NCBI GenBank assembly: GCA_030524035.1
Contig: JAUNHG010000001.1
Span: forward strand, 279,250-343,249
DNA length: 64,000 bases
Origin: Kocuria sp.
GTDB lineage: Bacteria; Actinomycetota; Actinomycetes; Actinomycetales; Micrococcaceae
Direction: 5' to 3'
The notes below the pieces were generated by a model. The model had not been told where the DNA came from. It ran no database searches and saw only the letters and a program-made list of their open reading frames with translations. A program made the position numbers and the translations under genes. Positions 8,113 through 17,652 of the stretch are shown piece after piece. Within the stretch, counting starts at the first letter, position 1, and each line of letters begins with the position of its first letter.

Positions 8113-9033
8113 ATGACGATCCCCGCGGTACGCCGCAGCAGCCGGCTGCTCAGTGCGAGCAAGGCTGTCTACGCAACTGAATCGTTAACACGGCTGATTG
8201 CTTGCAGTGTTGCGGATGAAATTTTGGAGCGTTTGACCATCGCCGTTGACCGCGATCGGGCTGACTCTGAGATTGCACTGCTGAATGCTTTCGCCGAACA
8301 CGATGATGTCACCATGGAAGTGTCCCCGGCCTTGTCTGCAATCCTCTTGCAGGCTCAAGAGGCAGCGCGGCTCAGTGGTGGCCTGGTGGACCCCGTGGTG
8401 GGAATCGCCGGAGACTCCGGTGCCCACATAGCTACTGAAGGTTCGGGCGTTCCGTACTCCTTCGATCCAGACCGTCATGTTCTATATATGCGGCGCGGCA
8501 CTGTTCTGGATCTATGGAACATCGGATGCGCCTGGGCTGCGGAAGAAATCGTGGCCCGTGTGGTCATGCAGGACCCCGCCGCTAGCTTTGCGGTTGTGGT
8601 TGGCCCTGCTGTGGTGAGCGTCGGTGCAGCATGGGAAATCAGCGATGCCTTGGAGCAAGATTTCGCTATGCTCCAGGCGCCATTGCGGTGTGGCCTGCGT
8701 TCTTTTGCCATTCTTCATCAGCATCTGCCGAACAACACAGCTCACGCAGATGGTGAGGGTCGGCGGAGCGCCTCCTCTGTCGACGTTGCCTCGGCCCCAC
8801 ATGAATGTTCTTCTGGCGATGCACCTGGGGCTGCGTGGTGGGACCGCGCTTCGGTGGGGGCGGAAGACGCCGTGCAGGCAATCACCCTTGCTTTGATGGC
8901 TCAGCGGTTGGGTGAATCCGCATTTGACCACATTGTTCAAGCCGGTGGCCAAGCTGAGTTCGTTGGTCCCCGGGGCAGGACGCCTTTGCGGCGGCGGATG
9001 CGCACCCCCGGGTGGGTGCCGAGCACCTCCTGA
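8113..9033 (+). CDS. ApbE-like protein (FAD:protein FMN transferase family, divergent)
   Basis: A 306-residue protein with the ApbE pattern in its first half: DRADSEIALLNAF, LLQAQEAARLSGGLVDPVVG and a degenerate LDLWNIGCAWAAEEIV where active enzymes usually have a DLGGIAKG-like motif. Family enzymes transfer FMN to Thr/Ser of target flavoproteins. Residues 215-250 are a low-complexity insertion. The motif changes suggest a divergent or inactive member. I see no signal peptide, unlike many exported ApbE proteins. No NQR/RNF or FMN-binding target gene is in the window. The ATG at 8113 has AGAGG about 9 nt upstream. It converges with the PurB-type gene. Confidence 0.6.
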   Translation: MTIPAVRRSSRLLSASKAVYATESLTRLIACSVADEILERLTIAVDRDRADSEIALLNAFAEHDDVTMEVSPALSAILLQAQEAARLSGGLVDPVVGIAGDSGAHIATEGSGVPYSFDPDRHVLYMRRGTVLDLWNIGCAWAAEEIVARVVMQDPAASFAVVVGPAVVSVGAAWEISDALEQDFAMLQAPLRCGLRSFAILHQHLPNNTAHADGEGRRSASSVDVASAPHECSSGDAPGAAWWDRASVGAEDAVQAITLALMAQRLGESAFDHIVQAGGQAEFVGPRGRTPLRRRMRTPGWVPSTS

Positions 9034-9053
9034 CCCAGGGGAACACACCCACG

Positions 9054-10532
9054 TCAGGGGGCAGTGTCCAGGTGTTCCACCAGGTCGGGTGCTACCCCTA
9101 TGTACGTGGCGGGTTCCAGCTGATGCAACCGCTGCGCCGCTGCTTCTGTGAGTCCTAGGTGTGCAACAAATTCTTGCATGCGAATTTTATCGACGCGCTG
9201 CCCACGGGTGAGTTCTTTGAGGCGTTCATACGGATCGTCCATACCGGGGGTACCAGCGATGGCCTCCGCTCGCATCACAGTCTGGATCGCCTCCGCTAAG
9301 ACTTCCCAATTGTCCTCAAGATCAGCGGCCATGACGTCAGCGGCCACGTCTAAGCGCTCCAGCCCTTTGGCTGCGTTCGAGATAGCCAACAGGCTGTGGC
9401 CGATAGCGGTACCGATATTGCGCTGCGACGACGAATCTGTGAGGTCGCGCTGCCACCGTGACGTCACTAAAGTCGCGGCCAAAGTTTCCAACAGGGAGCA
9501 GGAGATTTCCAGATTGGCTTCCGCATTTTCGAATCGAATGGGATTGACCTTGTGCGGCATGGTCGATGAGCCGGTGGCCCCGGTCACCGGAACCTGACGG
9601 AAAAATCCCATCGAGACATAGGCCCACACGTCCGTGCACAGGTTATGCAGGATGCGGTTAAACCTGGCGATATCCGCGTAAAGTTCCGCTTGCCAGTCGT
9701 GCGACTCGATTTGTGTGGTCAGCGGATTCCAGGTGAGGCCCAGCTGTGCTACAAAATTGCGGGAGATTTGCTGCCAGTCCGTTTCCGGTGCAGCTATGAC
9801 ATGGGCTGCATAGGTGCCGGTAGCGCCGTTGATCTTGCCCAGGAAGTGGGTGGAATGAATGCGTTCCACCTGACGGTTGAGGCGGTGAGCAAACACGGCA
9901 AGTTCCTTGCCCAAGGTGGTGGGCGTGGCAGGTTGTCCGTGAGTCCGAGAAAGCATAGGAACTCCCGCAGTATCCCGCGCCATGCCCGTGATTTGCTTTG
10001 CCAAGGTGTGGGCAGCAGGGAGCCAGACATTCTGGATCGCATCTCGAATGCCTACCGCGTAGGCCAGGTTATTGATGTCTTCGGACGTACAGGCGAAGTG
10101 CACTAGGGGTTTCAGGCTTTCCAGGCCGAGTGGCTCAAGCCGACGTCCGATGAAGTACTCAACTGCTTTGACGTCGTGGACCGTGGTGGCTTCAATATCG
10201 GCCAGCTCCTGTATTGCTGCGGCATCAAAATCCAACACGATCTGACGTAACCCATGGACCTGCGCTGATGTGAGCGGATTCAACCCAGGCAGTGCACGGA
10301 CCGCACACAGGTGAATGAACCATTCAACTTCCACGTAAATGCGATTGCGGTTGAGCGCTGCCTCCGACAGATGGTCCACCAGCGGGCTCACCACAGATCG
10401 ATAACGGCCATCCAAAGCACCCAAAGCCACGGGTGGTGTGATGTCAGCGAGAGCGTGACGCCCTGAGTCTGATGCCAGGGGGCTGGAAGGAGACGGATGA
10501 TGCGGGGAATGGTTCTGCGCCATGATGCCCAT
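9054..10532 (-). CDS. purB: Adenylosuccinate lyase (PurB type)
   Basis: A fumarase/aspartase-superfamily lyase of 492 residues from the ATG at 10532. It shows the PurB entry DGRYRSVVSPLVDHLSE, the active-site regions TSEDINN and SRTHGQPATPTT, and the signature GSSTMPHKVNPIRFENAEAN. PurB cleaves adenylosuccinate and SAICAR to release fumarate in AMP and purine synthesis. The arrangement resembles the gammaproteobacterial-type PurB. The frame is open to 10655, but that would overlap the start of the divergent aminotransferase gene, and the first 40 or so residues do not look conserved. In-frame ATGs at 10532 and 10523 are both plausible. Confidence 0.88.
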   Translation of the reverse strand: MGIMAQNHSPHHPSPSSPLASDSGRHALADITPPVALGALDGRYRSVVSPLVDHLSEAALNRNRIYVEVEWFIHLCAVRALPGLNPLTSAQVHGLRQIVLDFDAAAIQELADIEATTVHDVKAVEYFIGRRLEPLGLESLKPLVHFACTSEDINNLAYAVGIRDAIQNVWLPAAHTLAKQITGMARDTAGVPMLSRTHGQPATPTTLGKELAVFAHRLNRQVERIHSTHFLGKINGATGTYAAHVIAAPETDWQQISRNFVAQLGLTWNPLTTQIESHDWQAELYADIARFNRILHNLCTDVWAYVSMGFFRQVPVTGATGSSTMPHKVNPIRFENAEANLEISCSLLETLAATLVTSRWQRDLTDSSSQRNIGTAIGHSLLAISNAAKGLERLDVAADVMAADLEDNWEVLAEAIQTVMRAEAIAGTPGMDDPYERLKELTRGQRVDKIRMQEFVAHLGLTEAAAQRLHQLEPATYIGVAPDLVEHLDTAP

Positions 10533-10632
10533 TGTTTCACTGCGGTCCGCACCACACGCTAATGCGGCGTGTGATTTCTTCTGGGCATGAAAAGCCTTGG
10601 CGACCGGACCGTGAGAGGCTGCGGGGTGGGGA

Positions 10633-10638
10633 TACAGT
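10633..10638 (+). promoter_or_regulatory. -10 box of leaderless aminotransferase gene
   Basis: TACAGT lies 6 nt before the ATG at 10645, the spacing expected when transcription starts at the start codon. There is no good Shine-Dalgarno sequence, which supports a leaderless mRNA. Confidence 0.5.
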
Positions 10639-10644
10639 GAGTTC

Positions 10645-11760
10645 ATGAGCATCATTCCTCCGCGTGCTGTACTGGGCGATTTGCCTGCTTACGCCCCGGG
10701 CCGAATCCCGCCCACCGTGGACGGGTTGGTCTCATACAAACTTTCCGCGAATGAAAATCCGTGGGGCCCTATTCCTGCGGCGCAGCAAGCGATTGCTCAG
10801 TATGCAGCGCAGGTGCACCGATACCCAGAGCCCACCACTGTGCGGTTGCGTCGGCAGATCGGTAAAACCCTGGGGGTGCCAGTACAGGACGTCGTCACAG
10901 CGGCCGGGAGTTTGGGTGCTTTATCCCAAATCATCACCGCTTTTGTGGGGGTGGATCGGGACGGGGTGGCTGATGAAGTCCTCTACGCTTGGCGGTCTTT
11001 TGAGGCTTACCCCATCCTGGTGACTACGGCAGGGGCCATCAACGTCCAGATTCCTAACCGGGCTGACGGTGCACATGATCTACCTGCCATGCTTGATGCC
11101 ATTACTGACCGTACGCGGGTGATTCTGTTGTGCTCACCTAATAACCCCACGGGACCTTCCTTGACCCAAGCGGCCGTGGACGAGTTTTTGGCTGCGGTGC
11201 CGGGGGACGTCGTGGTGGTGCTGGATGAGGCATACCGTGAGTTCCAGTCCGACCCGGCTGTGGTGGACGGGGTGCGCACCTACCGAGAACACCCCAATGT
11301 GGTGGTGTTGCGGACTTTTTCGAAAGCACATGGGTTGGCTGGACTGCGGGTGGGCTACAGCTTGTCTCAGGAGGTGATCACACAGCACGTGCGGCAGGTG
11401 GTTGTCCCGTTTGCGGTCACGGAACTGGCGCAGGCGGCCGCCGTGGCCACGTTGGAGCACCTAGAACAAGTCCGGGAAAGAGTGGAGTTGATCACCGCTG
11501 AGCGGGACCGTGTTCAGGCGGAGTTGGCACGTATGGGATGTTGGACACCTGTGACTCAGGCCAATTTCGTCTGGCTCGACCTGGGGAAGGAGACCGAGCG
11601 TTTCACGGAGGCCTGCGCACAGCAGGCCCTGGCAGTTCGCGCCTTCCCGGGAGAGGGGGTGCGGGTGACTATTGGTGAGCCCGAAGCCAACAACCGTTTT
11701 TTGCAGGTTTGCCAAGACTTCACCCCACTTCCTTCAGCGCCGGAGCTTTCGGTCCCGTAA
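10645..11760 (+). CDS. pat: Aminotransferase, histidinol-phosphate/aromatic type (HisC/Pat)
   Basis: A 371-residue PLP-dependent fold-type I aminotransferase. It has KLSANENPWGP near the N-terminus, the SPNNPTG loop (164-170), Asp194 and Tyr197 in VVLDEAYREF, and the Schiff-base Lys227 in RTFSKAHGLAGLRVGY. In Mycobacteriales this subgroup includes Pat, which acts on aromatic amino acids, and HisC; no other his genes are adjacent, so Pat-like is preferred. It is divergent from purB and 112 bp upstream of the 2-oxoacid dehydrogenase operon, so it could supply 2-oxo acids, but a shared pathway is only inference. Confidence 0.85.
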   Translation: MSIIPPRAVLGDLPAYAPGRIPPTVDGLVSYKLSANENPWGPIPAAQQAIAQYAAQVHRYPEPTTVRLRRQIGKTLGVPVQDVVTAAGSLGALSQIITAFVGVDRDGVADEVLYAWRSFEAYPILVTTAGAINVQIPNRADGAHDLPAMLDAITDRTRVILLCSPNNPTGPSLTQAAVDEFLAAVPGDVVVVLDEAYREFQSDPAVVDGVRTYREHPNVVVLRTFSKAHGLAGLRVGYSLSQEVITQHVRQVVVPFAVTELAQAAAVATLEHLEQVRERVELITAERDRVQAELARMGCWTPVTQANFVWLDLGKETERFTEACAQQALAVRAFPGEGVRVTIGEPEANNRFLQVCQDFTPLPSAPELSVP

Positions 11761-11872
11761 GCTCCTGACTTATACCTGTACTTACCCACGACCCGTTCGG
11801 GTTTCTCCGTAGAACCGGGGGGATCGTGCACCCTGGCCACCACATCACACCGTCATCGCAGGGAGCGTCCAC

Positions 11873-13120
11873 ATGACACCATCACGGAACACTTCCGGGC
11901 AGCTTCAACCACCGGACCCCCATGATGCACGCGCCACAGCTGGTACGGGTGCGCACCCGGCAACGGTTAAATCACCGCTGCACGTCGTTCAGTTGGTTGA
12001 TAAGAACGGTCAGAGGCGGGAGAATCCCAGATTCTCCCCGTGGGTTGAGGATGTTGACGCTGATGCGGTGAAGGACATGTACCGCTCCATGCTGCGTGCA
12101 CGCCGTCTGGATGAAATGGCCACCGCATTACAACGGCAGGGGCAGCTTGCGTTGTGGCCCCCGTTGCGCGGCCAGGAAGCGGCCCAGGTGGGCTCTGCGC
12201 GGGCGCTGGGGGAGGATGATTATGTTTTCCCGTCATACCGTGAACACGCTGTTGTGTTGGAACGGGGGGTGTCTGCGGCGCAGATGATGACTCAGTTCCG
12301 TGGACAGACTGCATCCAGTTGGACGCCATCGGAGACTAAAACCCAAGTCTATTCTCTGGTACTGGGTGCCCAGGTTCCGCACGCTGTGGGTTATGCCATG
12401 GGCATCACCCAGGATCGTTACATGGCTGCTGATGGGGCTGACTCCGCACTTCCCGGGGAAGCCGTTGTGGTCTATTACGGTGATGGTGCATCCACCGAAG
12501 GTGAGGTCCATGAATCCATGGTGTTCGCGGCCTCGTACGACGCTCCGGTGGTGTTTTTTGTCCAGAACAACCAGTGGGCTATTTCCGTGCCGTTTGCAAC
12601 CCAGTCCAGGGTTCCCTTAGCCACGCGTGCTGCTGGTTATGGGTTTGAGGGTGTTCGGGTGGATGGTAACGACCTGTTAGCAGTATTGGCTGTAACCCGG
12701 TGGGCACTTAACGAAGCTCGCGAAGGCCGGGGGCCGGTGATGATTGAGGCAGAAACGTTCCGGCTGGGGGCGCACACCACCGCAGACGACCCTACAAAGT
12801 ACCGCCGTACGGAAGAAGAACAGCTATGGGAAGACCGGGATCCTCTGCTGCGCACCAAGATTTTGCTACAGAACCAATACGGTGTGGACCAGCGATTTTT
12901 TGACGATACGGAGAAACACACCACGGAATGGCTCGCGGATACACGAGCACAAGTTCTGGAGGGTGAAGCTGCCGACTTACAGCAGCGGTTCGATGTTGTG
13001 TACGCCGCAGAACACCCCTTGGTGGAAGAAGAGCGCCAGTGGTACCGCGAATACCAAGACTCTTTCCTGCCGGATGACGCGGAACACACGGCAGTCACGA
13101 CAGAGCAGGGGCAGAGATGA
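11873..13120 (+). CDS. 2-oxoacid dehydrogenase E1 component, alpha subunit
   Basis: A 415-residue thiamine-diphosphate subunit of a heteromeric E1 (branched-chain or pyruvate type). The ThDP motif begins with GDGASTEGEVHESM near residue 203 and ends with the QNNQWAIS segment near 232. The regulatory-loop area HTTADDPTKYR is also present. E1 decarboxylates the 2-oxo acid and acylates the E2 lipoyl group. The beta subunit start overlaps its stop (ATGA), so the two are translationally coupled. The cluster order (E1 alpha, E1 beta, E2) matches actinobacterial bkdABC/pdhABC. The aminotransferase next door and a CitE-like gene 8 kb away weakly favour a branched-chain role. Confidence 0.88.
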   Translation: MTPSRNTSGQLQPPDPHDARATAGTGAHPATVKSPLHVVQLVDKNGQRRENPRFSPWVEDVDADAVKDMYRSMLRARRLDEMATALQRQGQLALWPPLRGQEAAQVGSARALGEDDYVFPSYREHAVVLERGVSAAQMMTQFRGQTASSWTPSETKTQVYSLVLGAQVPHAVGYAMGITQDRYMAADGADSALPGEAVVVYYGDGASTEGEVHESMVFAASYDAPVVFFVQNNQWAISVPFATQSRVPLATRAAGYGFEGVRVDGNDLLAVLAVTRWALNEAREGRGPVMIEAETFRLGAHTTADDPTKYRRTEEEQLWEDRDPLLRTKILLQNQYGVDQRFFDDTEKHTTEWLADTRAQVLEGEAADLQQRFDVVYAAEHPLVEEERQWYREYQDSFLPDDAEHTAVTTEQGQR

Positions 13121-14154
13121 ACCAAGGCACGGAGTTAACGGGTCGTGGTGAGGTCTCCGCGGCGCGTGCTGAGTCCACAGTACAGACCACCATGGCTAAA
13201 GCATTGAATCTGGGAATGCGTCGGGTGCTGTCTGAAGACCCTTCAGTGGTGCTGATGGGAGAGGACATTGGTTCTTTGGGCGGGGTGTACCGCATCACGG
13301 AGGGCCTAAAGGGGGACTTTGGTGCTCACCGTGTGCGGGATACTCCCCTGGGTGAAGCTGGAATTGTTGGAACGGCGATCGGCATGGCCATGCGTGGGTA
13401 TAAGCCGGTGTGTGAGATTCAGTTTGATGGTTTTACTTTTCCCGCGTTTAACCAGATCACCACACAGCTGGCCAAGATGCATGCCAGAACGGATGGGGAC
13501 GTCGCGGTGCCGGTGACCATTCGTATTCCCTACGGTGGAGTGATTGGTTCTATTGAGCACCATTCGGAATCTCCTGAAGCCCTTTTCGCTCATACGGCAG
13601 GGCTGCGGATCGTGTCTCCATCGACTCCCCAGGATGCCTATTGGATGATTCAGCAGTCGATTAATAGCCCTGACCCAGTCATTTTCTTTGAGCCTAAACG
13701 TCGGTATTGGCTTAAAGGTACGGTCAATGTGCTGAAACCAGAGATAGACACTCCTTTTACCGCTCGTGTAGTGCGTGAAGGTCAACAGCTAACGTTGGTC
13801 ACATGGGGTCCTTTGGTCCCGGTGGCTATGGCTGTCGCAGAAGCAGCTGCTCAGGACGGGCGCTCGGTGGAAGTTGTGGACCTTCGCTCTTTGTCGCCCA
13901 TTGACTTCGACACGATAGAGGCTTCGGTCAACCGTACCGGTCGGATGGTGGTGGCCCATGAAGCCCCGGTGTTTGGTGGTTTGGGTGCTGAAATCGCTGC
14001 GCGGATCACGGACCGGTGCTTCTATAGTTTGGAAGCACCGGTTCAACGGGTGGGCGGTTATCATCTGCCCTACCCACCCGCCGGAATGGAAGAAAATTAT
14101 GTTCCTGACTTGGATCGAATCCTTGATGCAGTGGAACGTGCTTTTGCGTATTGA
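13117..14154 (+). CDS. 2-oxoacid dehydrogenase E1 component, beta subunit
   Basis: A 345-residue transketolase-like beta subunit that forms the alpha2beta2 E1 with the preceding gene. It carries the beta-subunit landmarks LMGEDIGSLGGVYRITEGL, FPAFNQITTQLAK, RIPYGG and the C-terminal transketolase domain (RSLSPIDFDTI, GGYHLPYPP). The ATG overlaps the alpha-subunit stop by 4 nt, with AGGGGCAGAG as a ribosome site. Length is typical. Substrate (pyruvate or branched-chain 2-oxo acids) cannot be decided from these motifs. Confidence 0.9.
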   Translation: MNQGTELTGRGEVSAARAESTVQTTMAKALNLGMRRVLSEDPSVVLMGEDIGSLGGVYRITEGLKGDFGAHRVRDTPLGEAGIVGTAIGMAMRGYKPVCEIQFDGFTFPAFNQITTQLAKMHARTDGDVAVPVTIRIPYGGVIGSIEHHSESPEALFAHTAGLRIVSPSTPQDAYWMIQQSINSPDPVIFFEPKRRYWLKGTVNVLKPEIDTPFTARVVREGQQLTLVTWGPLVPVAMAVAEAAAQDGRSVEVVDLRSLSPIDFDTIEASVNRTGRMVVAHEAPVFGGLGAEIAARITDRCFYSLEAPVQRVGGYHLPYPPAGMEENYVPDLDRILDAVERAFAY

Positions 14155-14219
14155 TCCGTGGAATGGCCCCCACATAACCGGCATTCTGTGCGTGGTAGAT
14201 GGGCCGAAGGGAGCCTGAT

Positions 14220-15794
14220 ATGTCTGAGGTTTTTACCCTCCCCGACGTTGGCGAGGGCCTGACAGAGGCGGAAATCGTCAGTTGGAAAGTCGCCGTGGGG
14301 AACACCGTGGCTGTGGACCAAGTATTGGTGGAAATCGAAACAGCTAAATCTCTGGTGGAGTTGCCGTCTCCGTGGGAAGGCACCGTGTTGGAGCTGTTGG
14401 TTGAGGAAGGCGACACCGTGGAGGTGGGCGCTGCTTTAATCGTGATCGGGGACAGTTCCGAGGCGCCGGGCAACATGCCCGATCCTGGTTATGCCGCAGG
14501 GGCAGATGGAAAGTCGTCGGTGTCTGAGGGAGGCGACCACAGGAACGTTGCTGAACCGCTGTCGCAGGGCACAGGAGGTGCCGGGGCTACTCAGGCCCTA
14601 GTGGGTTCTGGGCCGAAATCAGACCCTGTGTCACGGCGGCGACGTAAGCCACGTTCCACTCAGGCACCAGCGGGTCAATCGGGTCCAGGGCAGCCGGCGG
14701 TCCGCGAGCAGCCTTCAGCGGCTGGATCCGGTTACGGCCGATCGAGCATTGGGGAAGGTATCGCCGATTTGCTCTCCCGCACTCGGTTGGGCCAGGCGCA
14801 CTCCGAACGTCCTTTGTGGCTAGGTGGCAAGCGGAGTGACGGGGTGGATTCTTCTTCTGGGGTTGCTGGGACGCCGTCCTTATCCGAGGGAGACGGTGGT
14901 GATGTTCCGCGTCGGCCAACCTTGGCGAAACCGCCGGTGCGTAAAGCCGCCAAAGACCTGGGGATAGATCTGGCCGATGTGGAAGGCACCGGGGAATCCG
15001 GGCAGGTGACGAAACGCGATCTGTTGGCATATGCGGCACATCTGCGGGAAGTTCCGGATGGGCCAGAATCTTTCTGGATTTCCGCTAACACAGCAGGTGC
15101 TGGTGATCGTACACAGCGGATACCCGTCAAAGGGGTGCGTAAACTGACGGCGCAGAATATGGTCAAGAGTGCGTTTTCTGCCCCACATGTGTCGATCTTT
15201 GTGGACGTAGATGCCTCCCGAACGATGGAGTTTGTGAAACGGTTGAAGGAATCTGACCATTTCGATGGTGTGAAAGTCACTCCGCTGTTGATTTTGGCCA
15301 AAGCAATTATTTGGGCAACTGCCCGCAACCCACAGGTCAACGCCACGTGGACGGATTCGGAAATCGTGATCAAGCGCTACATGAATTTAGGTATCGCTGC
15401 GGCAACCCCACGAGGCTTAATGGTCCCCAATATTAAAGATGCTCAAGATATGTCCCTACGAGAACTGGCGGTTGCACTGGAAGAACTGACCAGAAGTGCC
15501 CGTGCAGGCAAAACGCAACCTGGGGATATGCAAAACGGTACGCTTTCCATCACCAATATTGGGTCATTGGGGATTGATATCGGTACCCCGATCATTAATC
15601 CCGGTGAGGTTGCGATCGTGGCATTTGGCACGATCAAACAGAAACCATGGGTGGTGAATGGAGAGATTATTCCACGATGGATCACCACACTGGGCGGTTC
15701 GTTCGATCATCGGGTGGTTGATGGTGATTTGTCTGCCAGGTTTATGGCAGATGTCGCCAAAATCTTGGAGGAACCCGCGTTGCTGCTGGAATGA
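14220..15794 (+). CDS. Dihydrolipoamide acyltransferase (E2) of 2-oxoacid dehydrogenase complex
   Basis: A 524-residue E2. It has one N-terminal lipoyl domain with the lipoylated Lys43 in [10 protein letters not shown], a long Gly/Ser/Pro-rich linker (about 80-230), a peripheral-subunit-binding domain (about 234-270) and a catalytic domain ending in SFDHRVVDG, which holds the active His. The linker is unusually long and of low complexity for a single-lipoyl E2. The start at 14220 has GAAGGGAG 6 nt upstream; the frame is open to 14199, but without family support. It lies 65 bp after E1 beta. No dihydrolipoamide dehydrogenase (E3) is in the window, so the shared cellular E3 is presumably used. 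Its end abuts a convergent gene 4 bp away. Confidence 0.9.
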   Translation: MSEVFTLPDVGEGLTEAEIVSWKVAVGNTVAVDQVLVEIETAKSLVELPSPWEGTVLELLVEEGDTVEVGAALIVIGDSSEAPGNMPDPGYAAGADGKSSVSEGGDHRNVAEPLSQGTGGAGATQALVGSGPKSDPVSRRRRKPRSTQAPAGQSGPGQPAVREQPSAAGSGYGRSSIGEGIADLLSRTRLGQAHSERPLWLGGKRSDGVDSSSGVAGTPSLSEGDGGDVPRRPTLAKPPVRKAAKDLGIDLADVEGTGESGQVTKRDLLAYAAHLREVPDGPESFWISANTAGAGDRTQRIPVKGVRKLTAQNMVKSAFSAPHVSIFVDVDASRTMEFVKRLKESDHFDGVKVTPLLILAKAIIWATARNPQVNATWTDSEIVIKRYMNLGIAAATPRGLMVPNIKDAQDMSLRELAVALEELTRSARAGKTQPGDMQNGTLSITNIGSLGIDIGTPIINPGEVAIVAFGTIKQKPWVVNGEIIPRWITTLGGSFDHRVVDGDLSARFMADVAKILEEPALLLE

Positions 15795-15798
15795 AAAT

Positions 15799-16401
15799 TT
15801 ACGGCAGGTCTCCCCGGTAACACCCGGGCACGTGCGCATTGATGGCGCCGGTGCGTGCCAGAATGTGCCGTGCAATGTTTTCCCCTATATGGGTAATACC
15901 GAGCGCACGCAATTGCGTGGCAAGTTCCCGGGCTGCGTGATCACCGTGAGCAGCCGCATCCGTCACCAAGGTGTTCCAATCATTAGTGCTCCAGGTTTCT
16001 GTTAAACGCGCAGCACCCACCACCGCCACTAGTTTGGCTCGGTTGCGGATCATGGTGCGCTCCACCATAAGGTCGTCAATATCATCGTCGTTGAGCAAGG
16101 CAATATCTGCCGGACGGAACCCACATAAGGCCTTTGCCAAAGAATCATGCCGACCCAGCGCGGTACCCGGAGCTAACCCGGCTTGGAAAATTTCCAGGGT
16201 CAAAGCTTCAAACCACCCTATGGTGCTTTGTGGAGGCTGACCCCACCGAACATCATGGTCTTCCAAAAGCAGCGCGTTTGTGACCGACCAGGGGCAGCGG
16301 GCCAGGTGATCAGCACACATAACTGGCTGGTTCAAGACCAAGGACAGCGTTGCATCTGGGGAATTTTTTGTGAGTTCTAATGATGGTTGTGGGCTTGTCA
16401 T
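15799..16401 (-). CDS. DNA-3-methyladenine glycosylase I-like protein (divergent)
   Basis: A 200-residue protein related to Tag, a base-excision enzyme that removes 3-methyladenine from DNA. Family-like pieces are RCPW near residue 36, EDHDVRWG, FEALTLEIFQAGLAPG, MIRNRAKLVAVVGAA and the C-terminal HVPGC. The candidate zinc ligands (Cys in RCPW, His in EDHD, His and Cys in HVPGC) are kept. Around the base pocket the sequence is diverged, and the N-terminal 30 residues are extra. No clear ribosome site precedes the ATG at 16401; an internal ATG at 16320, just before the zinc Cys, is an alternative start. Confidence 0.65.
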   Translation of the reverse strand: MTSPQPSLELTKNSPDATLSLVLNQPVMCADHLARCPWSVTNALLLEDHDVRWGQPPQSTIGWFEALTLEIFQAGLAPGTALGRHDSLAKALCGFRPADIALLNDDDIDDLMVERTMIRNRAKLVAVVGAARLTETWSTNDWNTLVTDAAAHGDHAARELATQLRALGITHIGENIARHILARTGAINAHVPGCYRGDLP

Positions 16402-16548
16402 GGATGGAGAATACGATCCCGTTTGTGCTGTGTCCCTGGGCTAAGGCCTCGCTCTCGTATCCGCTGTGGATAGTCCGCGGTGACTGCCGGCTGATCCGTA
16501 GCCTGTGGAGCACGAAAGCCATGAGAGCCGGTGTTCTGAGCTCGTTGC

Positions 16549-17652
16549 TCAGAACACCGAGACTTTGCCCGTCTCTTGCGAGATTTCAATAGCCACGGCA
16601 TCTGAATCTTCATCACCGGGGTCATGCACAATAAACACTGCGGTCGAATCATCGGGCGGGAAAGCCCTGATGGTTACTGCCCCCTTGGTAGCAGAGTCCA
16701 ACACCATAGTGGCTTGGTCCGTGACGATGTCCATGATGGCGGGGGGTAGGGGCACGCCGCGTTCGTCGAGAATGTCCACTTTGATTCCACGATCACGTGC
16801 ATTCCTCGTGACTTCCAGCAGCCTGGGGTTGGAAATTGCCCGACCGCGGATGGAATCGCGTAACTGAGCCTCTGTGAGACGGAATTGAGAAATGTCGTAG
16901 GACGTCACTGGTGAACTGTCGTGCGCAATGCGTTCGAGTAATCCGCCTGCCATACGGCGTACTTCTTGAACCCGACGAATTGAGGCGTTGACGGCATCTT
17001 GATTTTCCTCGTCGGTGGTCCGAGCACTGGCACCCAAGGACCATGCTTCATAACGACGGATGAATAACCGCTCCACTTCTGCGACCAAGATTTGGAACGC
17101 TAAAAGAAGCCCCATCAGGGAAGCCATCATGAGTCCACCGAATAATCCACCAACGTCCGAACGAGCTCCGTGAGTCACCGCCAGAGCCGTCGAAATCGCA
17201 AGTGTGGCCCAGGACCACCCGGGGCGTTTTCTGACCACCAGACATGCGAGGTACCCATAGATACCCAACGCATACCAGGGCGCGCTCCAATCTTGGCGGG
17301 AAAGTTGGGCGGCTTCAAAAGACAAGTTCACACACAACACCATGCACAGCGAGGAAGTTACTGTTTGAAGGTCACCAAGGCGCAGATTGTCCCAAGGAGT
17401 GACGGCTAAGAGGATGCTGATGCCGTAGAAAATCACCGCCGCCAGTTGGGCATTGGCGTTATGTGTTTGGTCCAGCAAAGAAATACCTATAGCCATGGGG
17501 GGCACAAAAAGGAAAACCACAGCGGAGTACATCCAAGGATTTTCAAAGGCAGCACGGAATCCGCCGAGCTCGCGGCGTTCCTGCACCCCTCTGACAATGT
17601 GTTCACGCAGGCGCGTTGCCCATGAATTCTTACTGTGGGAGCTGTGCATCAC
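16549..17652 (-). CDS. Membrane protein with degenerate kinase-like cytoplasmic domain
   Basis: A 367-residue protein with about six hydrophobic segments between residues 40 and 190, a helical segment (200-250) and a cytoplasmic domain that recalls a histidine-kinase ATPase in outline. I cannot find an H-box, N-box (N..R/K) or a G1 motif (DxGxG), so it is probably not a working kinase. Its start overlaps the end of the upstream histidine kinase gene by 23 bp, and the response regulator comes before both. It may be an accessory sensor that pairs with the kinase. This role is inference. Confidence 0.6.
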   Translation of the reverse strand: MMHSSHSKNSWATRLREHIVRGVQERRELGGFRAAFENPWMYSAVVFLFVPPMAIGISLLDQTHNANAQLAAVIFYGISILLAVTPWDNLRLGDLQTVTSSLCMVLCVNLSFEAAQLSRQDWSAPWYALGIYGYLACLVVRKRPGWSWATLAISTALAVTHGARSDVGGLFGGLMMASLMGLLLAFQILVAEVERLFIRRYEAWSLGASARTTDEENQDAVNASIRRVQEVRRMAGGLLERIAHDSSPVTSYDISQFRLTEAQLRDSIRGRAISNPRLLEVTRNARDRGIKVDILDERGVPLPPAIMDIVTDQATMVLDSATKGAVTIRAFPPDDSTAVFIVHDPGDEDSDAVAIEISQETGKVSVF

